Below are positions 22,370 to 35,547 of a stretch of DNA of 64,000 nt, piece by piece (position 1 is the first letter of the stretch; each line of letters starts with the position of its first letter). The stretch covers positions 50,838,029-50,902,028 of the forward strand of contig CM047431.1 in assembly GCA_026168455.1 (NCBI GenBank). Reading direction: 5' to 3'. The notes under the pieces were generated by a model that ran no database searches, was not told where the DNA came from, and was given only the letters and a program-made list of their open reading frames with translations. A program made the position numbers and the translations under genes. The DNA comes from Theocolax elegans. Its lineage: Eukaryota; Arthropoda; Insecta; Hymenoptera; Cerocephalidae.

Positions 22370-24551
22370 AAGAATTGCACATTAACATAATTCTCGCAAG
22401 CTCTGTAGATATAAATTAAAAATATTTTGTGTAAAGGTACATTAAATATTATAGATTTATCGACAAAAAATTAGCTTATATTTTCGTACTTGTCAGATAT
22501 CTTAGGTTACGGAAATAACTTTTATTAAACTATAGTTAAATAGTAAAATTTATATAGTTTTATTAAAAAATGTTTAATTCTTGTTCAAGATATTTGCGTT
22601 ATTTTATAAGCTGTCTAATTCTTAATCTAAAAAATGACATAATATTCACAAGAATAACTAGTGAATTTTGAAAAAATTTGACGACAACAAGAATAAATTT
22701 GTAAAAAAAGAAAAGTTCATTAGCGATTGAGCATTGAAATAACTTGGCGACTACCGAAAAAAGTCAATAATTTTGTGATAAGAACAGTTGCATACAATTT
22801 GAAGATGATATTTAAAGCAGATAAACTAACGTCAAATATAAAGATGGCGTTTATTGTTTATGGTAATTTCGATACTTTAAATTGTTACATCCCCTTAACT
22901 TATCGATATAACACGTGTAAACTAAACTTTCCTGCAAACAAAAATAGCGCGGTAATTTCAAACTAACCACATATAGGTATATTATGCTCGCTAAAGCTCG
23001 CCCGATTGGATTTTGATACTTAAAATATAAATTTAAATTAAGTATACATGTAAATCATGCGATTATCCAAAATTTCCATATTTTATAGCTTAGAATATGA
23101 AAATGAAATATTTTGTTAATCAAATTAAAATAATTATTTTTCTAAATTACAATCATGAAAATTCAAACTAGCTACATCACTTACAATGAAAAAAATACAC
23201 AAATTTAAAGGAAGAAGAAATACCATTAACACATAAAGAAGCGGCATATTTAATCAAGAAAGAAATAGAAAAAACTTGGAATTTATACTGGAATCAAACA
23301 AAAACTATTTACATAAACTAAGGCCCTGCACGTTCGTAGCCAGCCCAACAAAAAATTTAAGCAGAAGAAACCAAGTAATAATTACCAGATGCCGTATCAG
23401 TCACTCCAAACTCACACATTCATACTTAATAAGTAAGGAGGAATCTCCCTATTGTGACACATGTAAAACAAGAGTAACTATCGAACATATCCTACTCAAA
23501 TGTAATAATACAATACCGAACGAAGCAGATATAAACTAACTCATGATATCGAACGTCTACTAATGCTCCTGAAGAAATCCAGAAGACTCTTCAATTTCTA
23601 GAAACTATCAAGATAATGAAACTAATCTAATTATTTAAATAATGTACAATTACAAGCTTGTTATACAATTAAAATCTAATGTAAATATAATTTTAATGTA
23701 AATATAATAGATGTATATGTCGCTAATAACCTAGCTGTTGATGCGACGTTAAATAAATAAATGAAAAAAAAAAAAAAAAAGAATTGCACATTAACATAAT
23801 TCTCGCAAGCTCTGTAGATATAAATTAAAAATATTTTGTGTAAAGGTACATTAAATATTATAGATTTATCGACAAAAAATTAGCTTTATATTTTCGTACT
23901 TGTCAGATATCTTAGGTTAGGAAATAACTTTTATTAAACTATAGTTAAATAGTAAAATTTATATAGTTTTATTAAAAAATGTTTAATTCTTGTTCAAGAT
24001 ATTTGCGTTATTTTATAAGCTGTCTAATTCTTAATCTAAAAAATGACATAATATTCACAAGAATAACTAGTGAATTTTGAAAAAATTTTGACGACAACAA
24101 GAATAAATTTTGTAAAAAAAGAAAAGTTCATTAGCGATTGAGCATTGAAATAAACTTGGCGACTACCGAAAAAAGTCAATAATTTTGTGATAAGAACAGT
24201 TGCATACAATTTGAAGATGATATTTAAAGCAGATAAACTAACGTCAAATATAAAGATGGCTTTATTGTTTATGTAATTTCGATACTTTAAATTGTTACAT
24301 CCCCTTAACTTATCGATATAACACGTGTAAACTAAACTTTCCTGCAAACAAAAATAGCGCGGTAATTTCAAACTAACCACATATAGGTATATTATGCTCG
24401 CTAAAGCTCGCCCGATTGGATTTTGATACTTAAAATATAAATTTAAATTAAGTATACATGTAAATCATGCGATTATCCAAAATTTCCATATTTTATAGCT
24501 TAGAATATGAAAATGAAATATTTTGTTAATCAAATTAAAATAATTATTTTT
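21724..24551. repeat. Tandem duplication 1, unit about 1.42 kb
   Basis: 21724-23141 is repeated as 23142-24551. The unit holds the 3' third of the LINE plus about 760 bases of 3' flank. Copies differ almost only by single-base gains or losses, many in base runs. The second LINE tail (to about 23780) has a longer open frame (23276-23539) than the first because of those indels. Confidence 0.88.
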
Positions 24552-27500
24552 CAAAATTAAAATTCTTTTCGAAAAATTCGTGTTAGGATACATTATAGTA
24601 ACTTTTTACATACACTCTAAATCCTAAAGTGTAAAAATCGACTCTGTAGAATATGTTTTAAAAGTGTAAAATGTGAGATTGACACTTTTCAAAAGTGTAA
24701 CACTTCGACTATAATGTGGAAGAATTCATCACAAAGTTTTCTCATTGTAATATTTTCACTTATAGAAAATAACTAATAAATATTACGTGCATGATTTGTA
24801 ATTGGTTAAAAATTATTATTATATTCTACAATAATATATATTTTAAAAATTCCCGAGAAATAATTTTTTAATTTCTTTTTGAGAGATACTGAGAATTTTT
24901 TACAAAGTTAACAAATAATTTATGAATTTATTTGTACGCCTACACACACACGCACACACACACACACGTGTCAAGCTTCCGAAAGATCTTTTACTACAAA
25001 TTAATTGTAGAAAATGTTGAAATACTTGGAAAGGACATATAAGTAAACTCAACAGGTGAAAACAGTGATAGATCAAACGAATAATAAAATGTAAAATAAA
25101 TATATACACATAAGAGAACTCACACTTATGGAACGCGATGGGTTAATAAGTAAACCCGAGTAAACCACTTCTGTAAAGAGTTTTAAACCCCCCACGGCTG
25201 CTGAGCAGGATGGATCCAAAGTTCTTGGTGACACTCATCGAAAACTCGTTAACATATAAAACCTACAAGAAAACCCAATGCGTACGAGATAAAAGGATAA
25301 GATGAAACGACATGTATAGCGCGTGAGGGTACGCGCGCGACTAAACGGTTTATTCGGTGATATCGCGGGGTCAACCCGATAAAATAAACGAACATACGAA
25401 AATCTCGGTTTGCCCCACCCTCACGATTATTATCTATTACATACCTTCTTCACGATTATACTCGACTTGTTTTTCCTGCACGCATACGTGTATACAAGAT
25501 GTATGTATATATATATATATATACATTTAAAAGATTTTATCTGGAAAGGGAAGTGGAAAATTTTCCTAGTTCATTTTTGAAATTGGAAAATTTTTCTTTC
25601 CCGACCACACTATACACTTTTGTTATCACCTTTCTTTTCTAATTCATATGTATGTATTTATTTTGAAGATTATTCAAGCGAAATGCGTTATAACAATCGC
25701 AACTTATAATTACTCGTTTCGTATATGTATATACGTATATATGTATGAATATATTATACCGAATAACAATTTAGGATCATTATCGTTTATTTAAAAGTTC
25801 ATTGTGTTAATTTAATTAACATCACCGATACGTCATGCAAATTCCATTTTTACAAATTTCACTTTTTTTTTACAACGTTTGACGATGCAAAAAATGTGCT
25901 TGGATAGATTGTACTTGAAGATAAATTTCTGTTTACAGAGCTAGACACGAGGAATCGTAGGAACAAGAGTAACTATCGAACATATCCTACTCAAATGTAA
26001 TAAATACAATACCGAACGAAGCAGATATAAACTAACTCATGATATCGAACGTCTACTAATGCTCCTGAAGAAATCCAGAAGACTCTTCAATTTCTAGAAA
26101 CTATCAAGATAATGAAACTAATCTAATTATTTAAATAATGTACAATTACAAGCTTGTTATACAATTAAAATCTAATGTAAATATAATTTTAATGTAAATA
26201 TAATAGATGTATATGTCGCTAATAACCTAGCTGTTGATGCGACGTTAAATAAATAAATGAAAAAAAAAAAAAAAAAGAATTGCACATTAACATAATTCTC
26301 GCAAGCTCTGTAGATATAAATTAAAAATATTTTGTGTAAAGGTACATTAAATATTATAGATTTATCGACAAAAAATTAGCTTTATATTTTCGTACTTGTC
26401 AGATTTCTTAGGTTAGGAAATAACTTTTATTAAACTATAGTTAAATAGTAAAATTTATATAGTTTTATTAAAAAATGTTAATTCTTGTTCAAGATATTTG
26501 CGTTATTTTTATAAGCTGTCTAATTCTTAATCTAAAAAATGACATAATATTCACAAGAATAACTAGTGAATTTTGAAAAAATTTTGACGACAACAAGAAT
26601 AAATTTTGTAAAAAAAGAAAAGTTCATTAGCGATTGAGCATTGAAACAAACTTGGCGACTACCGAAAAAGTCAATAATTTTGTGATAAGAACAGTTGCAT
26701 ACAATTTGAAGATGATATTTTAAAGCAGATAAACTAACGTCAAATATAAAGATGGCTTTATTGTTTATGTAATTTCGATACTTTAAATTGTTACATCCCC
26801 TTAACTTATCGATATAACACGTGTAAACTAAACTTTCCTGCAAACAAAAATAGCGCGGTAATTTCGAACTAACCACATATAGGTATATTATGCTCGCTAA
26901 AGCTCGCCCCGATTGGATTTTGATACTTAAAATATAAATTTAAATTAAGTATACATGTAAATCATGCGATTATCCAAAATTTCCATATTTTATAGCTTAG
27001 AATATGAAAATGAAATATTTTGTTAATCAAATTAAAATAATTATTTTTCAAAATTAAAATTCTTTTCGAAAAATTCGTGTTAGGATACATTATAGTAACT
27101 TTTTACATACACTCTAAATCCTAAAGTGTAAAAATCGACTCTGTAGAATATGTTTTAAAAGGTGTAAAATGTGAGATTGACACTTTTCAAAAGTGTAACA
27201 CTTCGACTATAATGTGGAAGAATATTCATCACAAAGTTTTCTCATTGTAATATTTTCACTTATAGAAATAAACTAATAAATATTACGTGCATGATTTGTA
27301 ATTGGTTAAAAATTATTATTATATTCTACAATAATATATATTTTAAAAATTCCCGAGAAATAATTTTTTAATTTCTTTTTGAGAGATACTGAGAATTTTT
27401 TACAAAGTTAACAAATAATTTATGAATTTATTTGTACGCCTACACACACACGCACACACACACACACGTGTCAAGCTTCCGAAAGATCTTTTACTACAAA

Positions 27501-28465
27501 TTAATTGTAGAAAATGTTGAAATACTTGGAAAGGACATATAAGTAAACTCAACAGGTGAAAACAGTGATAGATCAAACGAATAATAAAATGTAAAATAAA
27601 TATATACACATAAGAGAACTCACACTTATGGAACGCGATGGGTTAATAAGTAAACCCGAGTAACCACTTCTGTAAAGAGTTTTAACCCCCCACGGCTGCT
27701 TGAGCAGGATGGATCCAAAGTTCTTGGTGACACTCATCGAAAACTCGTTAACATATAAAACCTACAAGAAAACCCAATGCGTACGAGATAAAAGGATAAG
27801 ATGAAACGACATGTATAGCGCGTGAGGGTACGCGCGCGACTAAACGGTTTATTCGGTGATATCGCGGGGTCAACCCGATAAAATAAACGAACATACGAAA
27901 ATCTCGGTTTGCCCCACCCTCACGATTATTATCTATTACATACCTTCTTCACGATTATACTCGACTTGTTTTTCCTGCACGCATACGTGTATACAAGATG
28001 TATGTATATATATATATATATACATTTAAAAGATTTTATCTGGAAAGGGAAGTGGAAAATTTTCCTAGTTCATTTTTGAAATTGGAAAATTTTTCTTTCC
28101 CGACCACACTATACACTTTTGTTATCACCTTTCTTTTCTAATTCATATGTATGTATTTATTTTGAAGATTATTCAAGCGAAATGCGTTATAACAATCGCA
28201 ACTTATAATTACTCGTTTCGTATGTATATACGTATATATGTATGAATATAATTATACCGAATAACAATTTAGGATCATTATCGTTTATTTAAAAGTTCAT
28301 TGTGTTAATTTAATTAACATCACCGATACGTCAATGCAAATTCCATTTTTACAAATTTCACTTTTTTTTTACAACGTTTGACGATGCAAAAAATGTGCTT
28401 GGATAGATTGTACTTGAAGATAAATTTCTGTTTACAGAGCTAGACACGAGGAATCGTAGGAACAA
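23471..28465. repeat. Tandem duplication 2, unit about 2.5 kb
   Basis: 23471-25965 is repeated as 25966-28465. The junction joins ...GGAACAA to AACAAGAGTAAC inside the LINE tail, so five bases (AACAA) are shared at the breakpoint. The unit includes the last 310 bases of the LINE, a (CA)n run, a (TA)n run and unrecognised sequence. It overlaps duplication 1, so that event or assembly step came first. Confidence 0.88.
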
Positions 28466-30990
28466 CAGTAATCGCGATAATGCAATAAATTGAAGAATTT
28501 TAATAAACATAATCAGATCTCTTTTATCTCGATAACTTTATTTATTTTATTCATCAACACCTCCAGCTAAGAATTCTAGGCGGAATCTAAGAAACATCGC
28601 ACGATTATTGTAAACAGGGAAATACTCGTACATTATTTCCAAATGATTTTTTTTAATTAATATTATTAGTTTTTTTAATTTATTCATATTATACGATTAT
28701 ACAAACGCCATTTATTTTCACAATCGATACCTCCTTTTTCGAGGAAGATAAGTAATTTTCCATTCTTCTGTGAGTAAGAGGAGAAAGTATTCGAATATAT
28801 ATATATTATCTCTTTTATTCATCTGTATACATGACAGTAAGACATATATTAACAAATATTTAGATCGAATACATCGATTTTTATAATTATTCCATATCTA
28901 GGATAAAAATATAATGGTTTTATAACGTTTTTGTAAAAAATTTTTTTATTGTTTATGAATAATAAAAATTTTACAAAATTTATACATATATTTTATAAAC
29001 TGTTTATAGTATTCTATTTATCAATGATCGATCATGATTTTTCTTGTCGTTCGAAAACATGTTAAATAAGTTTATTTTCGATAAATAATTCAATTGTCTA
29101 CAGCTATTGATAAAAAAATATCCTGTAGTTAAAAAAAATGTAATACAATATTTCTATATAATATTTATGAAATGTCTTTCTAAAAGGAATTCATCAAAAT
29201 GTTACAAATAATTTATGAATTTATTTGTACGCCTACACACACACGCACACACACACACGTGTCAAGCTTCCGAAAGATCTTTTACTAAATTAATTGTAGA
29301 AAATGTTGAAATACTTGGAAAGGACATATAAGTAAACTCAACAGGTGAAAACAGTGATAGATCAAACGAATAATAAAATGTAAAATAAATATATACACAT
29401 AAGAGAACTCCACTTATGGAACGCGATGGGTTAATAAGTAAACCCGAGTAACCACTTCTGTAAAGAGTTTTAACCCCCACGGCTGCTTGAGCAGGATGGA
29501 TCCAAAGTTCTTGGTGACACTCATCGAAAACTCGTAACATATAAAACCTACAAGAAAACCCAATGCGTACGAGATAAAAGGATAAGATGGAAACGACATG
29601 TATAGCGCGTGAGGGTACGCGCGCGACTAAACGGTTATTCGGTGATATCGCGGGGTCAACCCGATAAAATAAACGAACATACGAAAATCTCGGTTTGCCC
29701 CACCCTCACGATTATTATCTATTACATACCTTCTTCACGATTATACTCGACTTGTTTTTCCTGCACGCATACGTGTATACAAGATGTATGTATATATATA
29801 TATATACATTTAAAAGATTTTATCTGGAAAGGGAAGTGGAAAATTTTCCTAGTTCATTTTTGAAATTGGAAAATTTTTCTTTCCCGACCACACTATACAC
29901 TTTTGTTATCACCTTTCTTTTCTAATTCATATGTATGTATTTATTTTGAAGATTATTCAAGCGAAATGCGTTATAACAATCGCAACTTATAATTACTCGT
30001 TTCGTATATGTATATACGTATATATGTATGAATATAATTATACCGAATAACAATTTAGGATCATTATCGTTTATTTAAAAGTTCATTGTGTTAATTTAAT
30101 TAACATCACCGATACGTCAATGCAAATTCCATTTTTACAAATTTCACTTTTTTTTTTACAACGTTTGACGATGCAAAAAATGTGCTTGGATAGATTGTAC
30201 TTGAAGATAAATTTCTGTTTACAGAGCTAGACACGAGGAATCGTAGGAACAACAGTAATCGCGATAATGCAATAAATTGAAGAATTTTAATAAACATAAT
30301 CAGATCTCTTTTATCTCGATAACTTTATTTATTTTATTCATCAACACCTCCAGCTAAGAATTCTAGGCGGAATCTAAGAAACATCGCACGATTATTGTAA
30401 ACAGGGAAATACTCGTACATTATTTCCAAATGATTTTTTTTAATTAATATTATTAGTTTTTTTAATTTATTCATATTATACGATTATACAAACGCCATTT
30501 ATTTTCACAATCGATACCTCCTTTTTCGAGGAAGATAAGTAATTTTCCATTCTTCTGTGAGTAAGAGGAGAAAGTATTCGAATATATATATATTATCTCT
30601 TTTATTCATCTGTATACATGACAGTAAGACATATATTAACAAATATTTAGATCGAATACATCGATTTTTATAATTATTCCATATCTAGGATAAAAATATA
30701 ATGGTTTTATAACGTTTTTGTAAAAAATTTTTTTATTGTTTATGAATAATAAAAATTTTACAAAATTTATACATATATTTTATAAACTGTTTATAGTATT
30801 CTATTTATCAATGATCGATCATGATTTTTCTTGTCGTTCGAAAACATGTTAAATAAGTTTATTTTCGATAAATAATTCAATTGTCTACAGCTATTGATAA
30901 AAAAATATCCTGTAGTTAAAAAAAATGTAATACAATATTTCTATATAATATTTATGAAATGTCTTTCTAAAAGGAATTCATCAAAATGTT
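27411..30990. repeat. Tandem duplication 3, unit about 1.79 kb
   Basis: 27411-29203 is repeated as 29204-30990. The junction falls in ACAAATAATTTATG. Both breakpoints share ACAAAT. No gene is carried; short open frames inside differ between copies because of one-base indels. Confidence 0.88.
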
Positions 30991-32490
30991 ACAAATATTT
31001 TATAAATCTATAAGATTTTTTAAAAATATTATATATTAAATTAATTATGTCATCTTTTTATTAATTAATGAGCAAATGTAATATTTCGTTAATGTATCCT
31101 CATTATAATTAATTTAGCGATAGTTTCAATTGCAATAAGTACACTAGCGACGCATTGAATATGTTATTTAATCAATAATAAATAGTACGACATAACTAAT
31201 TTGATAAATCTTATTATTAATTTATAAAGAAGATTTAATTACAATAAAATTATTATTACTATACGATAAATTAACGCGCCTCGAAAATATTACAACACAA
31301 ATAACGCCAGCCAGATAAAAAAAATGATCGAATCGTAATCACCGAATGACAATGAAAAATATAAATTTTATTTTACTCGACAATATATAAAATAAATGAT
31401 TGTTCTCTTTGAAATCATCTAAATTGACACACCTTTAAATTTGTATCCATCACATATATGTATATAAATGCCGATAAAAGAATTAAAGATTCCTTATCTC
31501 CAAATAGCCTGTCACAAACTTCTCGAAGAAGCTTAAAAATCTTCCAACTATATACGTACACATACACGTAATTGAATTACATATCTTGCCTCAATTACTA
31601 TCATCGATAATAATCATTGGAATTTCATATATTTTTTTTTCTTTCAAAATAACACTTTATTTATAGATGCCTTAAAATAATTGTTAACGTAAATTAAATT
31701 TTGCATATCTGCGCAAAATTATCACTTCTCTCGGATATGCATGTGTTGATAAAAATGTTACTTTCGCAATATGCACTTATGTGTTTAATCGATCTTTTTT
31801 TTTGGTTAGGAGAGATATGGGTAAAGTCAAGAGATGACCAAGTACTCAAAAGACTCGACTCAAACGAGTTGCCTTTTTCCATCGAGGTCGAGTTACCATA
31901 CGCATAATTCGTAAAATTTTCCGAACTACTCGTTCAGTTATTCGAATTCGAACTACGAGCTATTCATCTAACCCGTGCTAAATAAATCGTCGCTTATGTA
32001 CATCAAATCGTTTTAACATTTTGATTCTCCAATTGATAAATTTAAAAAATTGTCCTTATTTTATTGAACTCAAATCTGTACGTAATATAAGGGTTGATCG
32101 ACCGAGTTGATCAACTCAGACTATTCGAATCATTCGATTATTCTGAGTAGCTTGATTTATCTGAGAGGGACAGCCTGGGTTAAAATTGAAAAAAAGATAT
32201 TCAATATTAATAATTAATAATTTTTTTTATAACAATTGGAAACATTTCTTAATTTTTTGAACAAATTATGTTATTATTAACTTTTATTTTTAATTTTTTA
32301 AACAATAATTATTTGTAACATAACTATTTTAATTAATTATGAGACTCCGTACTCTGATTTTTTTCCATAATGGATTTACCAAAGGATAATTCAAGACACC
32401 ACTTCATTGAATAGGATGAAATTTTAACAGTAACTTTTAAATATGATTTTAATTCACTTGAGCGGAACATATTGTGTTAAAATTGTAATA
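30991..32490. other. Intergenic stretch, no gene seen
   Basis: AT-rich DNA. Around 31840-32160 there are many CTCGA, ACTCG and CGAG motifs in both orientations, which looks like a worn inverted-repeat element, but I could not define its ends. An inverted match joins about 32325-32375 (GAGACTCCGTACTCTGATTT) to about 32533-32580, with a hairpin centre near 32455. Confidence 0.45.
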
Positions 32491-32756
32491 AAAAAAATAT
32501 TATTACCAAATTATTTAGAGAAATTAAAAAATTGTTATTATAGAAAAAAATCAGTGTACGGAGCCTCATAATTAATTAATATAGTTTGGTTTATATAAAT
32601 TGACCAAAAAAATTTAAAATAAAAGTTATAATATACTTAGGAGGATTGAAAACATTTCTGAATTTTTTAAACAAATTATATTATAAAATTGAGTGAGCGC
32701 TCGAATCTCGATCTCGAACATTAAAAAACTCGAAAATCAACGGAAAACAAAACATC

Positions 32757-32784
32757 GGCGCGCGTAGCGCGCCCAAATCCACTA
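32757..32784 (+). mobile_element. Helitron-like 3' end candidate
   Basis: GGCGCGC-GTA-GCGCGCC forms a perfect GC-rich hairpin in AT-rich DNA and is followed after eight bases by CTAG and a T. That matches the known design of Helitron 3' ends (hairpin, short spacer, CTRR, insertion before T). A duplicate copy is at 34836-34863. The 5' TC end was not found. The surrounding 32195-32830 also shows inverted pieces, so this could instead be the end of another element type. Confidence 0.4.
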
Positions 32785-33467
32785 GTAGTTATAAAAAAAA
32801 TTATTAATTGTTAAAATTGAATATCGAAGTGAGATCGTGGAGTCAAGTTTTTGACTGAATAACTCGGATTCTCGAGAACTCGCATATCTCTTATTTGAAT
32901 TTAACGTTTTTTAGTAAGTTAAATGTTTCACTTTGTTAATTTAGTTATATAATAACAATAAATAAATAATACCAATAGATAATAAATAATAGAAATAATA
33001 ATACAATAAAAAAAATAAATAATAAATGATGAATAATAATATGAATATTAATATCAATTATTTTTGAAAAAGAGTTATTTTAGAAAAAAAAACAAATACT
33101 AATTATTATTATAATCGTGCTTACGAAGTGATCTTTAAAAAGACCTTTAAGTCATCACTGTGAAAATTCATTCTATCTGATACCATCAACGGTACTCGAA
33201 AGAAAAAGCAAGTGGAACAACACATCGTTTACCGTGACAATCTAGAGCACACGATAAAAGGTATACATAATTACATTTGAAACGTGAGAATAAAGTGACA
33301 GATATACAACCAATAAATAATCAACGATCAAGATAATTGTTAAAAGAGTGGAAAAAAAAGAATCGATGGTTTTTTTATTATCATAGAGATACATCTATTA
33401 AAGTAAAAGAAAATATTTATTCACACTAACACAGTATATATATATATATAAAAGATTATAATGAAAT

Positions 33468-33673
33468 TTATGACTTTAAAGAGTAATAAGTAACCCCATT
33501 TGATTTAGTCTTATTCGGATTAATTTTAGTCAATACGAGCATTAAAATGTGACCGATCTCTTGATTGGTGAGTCCAGTTTTCTTCGATTTGAATTTTTTT
33601 AACAAATCGATCGTCGTCATTGGTTTTCCTCATGAGGTAACGAGTGACTGCGTCGATCGTAATCCCAGATTCG
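33468..33673 (-). pseudogene. Duplicated, frameshifted last exon of TFIIF-alpha paralogue B
   Basis: This is the tandem copy of exon 7 of paralogue B (35548-35752). It keeps the acceptor (TTTTACAG) and the stop but is 206 instead of 205 bases long: one extra C near 33628 in the LMRKP codons shifts the frame inside the winged-helix domain. It lies downstream of the intact exon in gene orientation, so splicing to the first-met copy would make a normal protein. The extra base could be a sequencing error. Confidence 0.75.
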
Positions 33674-35547
33674 CTGTAAAACGAATTTTTTGTTTTATTT
33701 ATTGAAAATTTATTATTAATGTAATGGAATTAATCAGGATGTGGGAATAATATATTGTATACGATAGTTAATATCTGAGATTTTAAAACGTACGTGATGC
33801 ACGATCGATTGAAGAACACATAGAAAAACATTTAATAAAATATAATTGTTTTACTTTTAAAAAAAATATTTGTTTGAAACTAAAAAATATTTAGTGGTAG
33901 TCAAATACGGTACCTGCTTCTTTAAAATAAAACTTTTTTTCGAACTTAATAAATGCCTTATTTGTTATTTCATACAAATATTTCTTTGAACGTATTTTCA
34001 TTTATACTTAAGATATTATTCATTGTAAATAAAAATTATAAAATAAAAAAAAAGATTCTAATCCAACTAGAAATTTTACCATTTTTAGCCACGAATTAAA
34101 CGAATTATCCATTTTTCACGTAAATTGACGAAATATAATGATGCGATTTTCCAGTAGTTAAATTATTCAATCGAATAAAATTTCAAATTTTAATTATTAT
34201 TATTTTGATTATCTGCACGTAAATAAATGTATATACTGTAAAAGTGAAATTTTGCGAGAAGTAATATTTCTTAGCTATTGATACACCGAGTGTAACTTCT
34301 CTAAGAGAAAATTTTTTTATAATATATATATTCTACGAAAAAATACATAGTGACTATCAATAGTTAAAAAAATATTTGTTTGTCGCAAATTTTCACTTTT
34401 TCGATGTTTTAAAAATTAAGTCCATATTACAAAATCACTGTCAACACATGTGCACGTATAGTTTCCCCAAAATTAATTTACCGCTGTTATTGTTTAAAAT
34501 ATGAATTTAACTAATCCTAAGAAAATTATCTAATGAAATAATTAATTTAATACGAGTAATAATTACAAATAAAAAAATATTATTACCAAATTATTTAGAG
34601 AAATTAAAAAATTGTTATTATAGAAAAAAATCAGTGTACGGAGCCTATAATTAATTAATATAGTTTGGTTTATATAAATTGACCAAAAAAATTTAAAATA
34701 AAAGTTATAATATACTTAGGAGGATTGAAAACATTTCTGAATTTTTTAAACAAATTATATTATAAAATTGAGTGAGCGCTCGAATCTCGATCTCGAACAT
34801 TAAAAAACTCGAAAATCAACGGAAAACAAAACATCGGCGCGCGTAGCGCGCCCAAATCCACTAGTAGTTATAAAAAAAATTATTAATTGTTAAAATTGAA
34901 TATCGAAGTGAGATCGTGGAGTCAAGTTTTTGACTGAATAACTCGGATTCTCGAGAACTCGCATATCTCTTATTTGAATTTAACGTTTTTTAGTAAGTTA
35001 AATGTTTCACTTTGTTAATTTAGTTATATAATAACAATAAATAAATAATACCAATAGATAATAAATAATAGAAATAATAATACAATAAAAAAAATAAATA
35101 ATAAATGATGAATAATAATATGAATATTAATATCAATTATTTTTGAAAAAGAGTTATTTTAGAAAAAAAAAACAAATACTAATTATTATTATAATCGTGC
35201 TTACGAAGTGATCTTTAAAAAGACCTTTAAGTCATCACTGTGAAAATTCATTCTATCTGATACCATCAACGGTACTCGAAAGAAAAAGCAAGTGGAACAA
35301 CACATCGTTTACCGTGACAATCTAGAGCACACGATAAAAGGTATACATAATTACATTTGAAACGTGAGAATAAAGTGACAGATATACAACCAATAAATAA
35401 TCAACGATCAAGATAATTGTTAAAAGAGTGGAAAAAAAAAGAATCGATGGTTTTTTTATTATCATAGAGATACATCTATTAAAGTAAAAGAAATATTTAT
35501 TCACACTAACACAGTATATATATATATATAAAAGATTATAATGAAAT

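Noticed and set aside
24036..24380. 114-residue hydrophobic open frame on the minus strand, repeated at 26532-26876
   Set aside because: It recurs only because it lies in duplicated DNA, its frame changes between copies through one-base indels, and it resembles no family; low-complexity AT-rich sequence explains it.
29262..29599. Minus-strand frames with a membrane-like stretch (YALGFLVGFICYEF)
   Set aside because: The longer frame exists only in the third duplicate because of a one-base loss; the other two copies have a stop at the same place. A real exon is possible but not supported.
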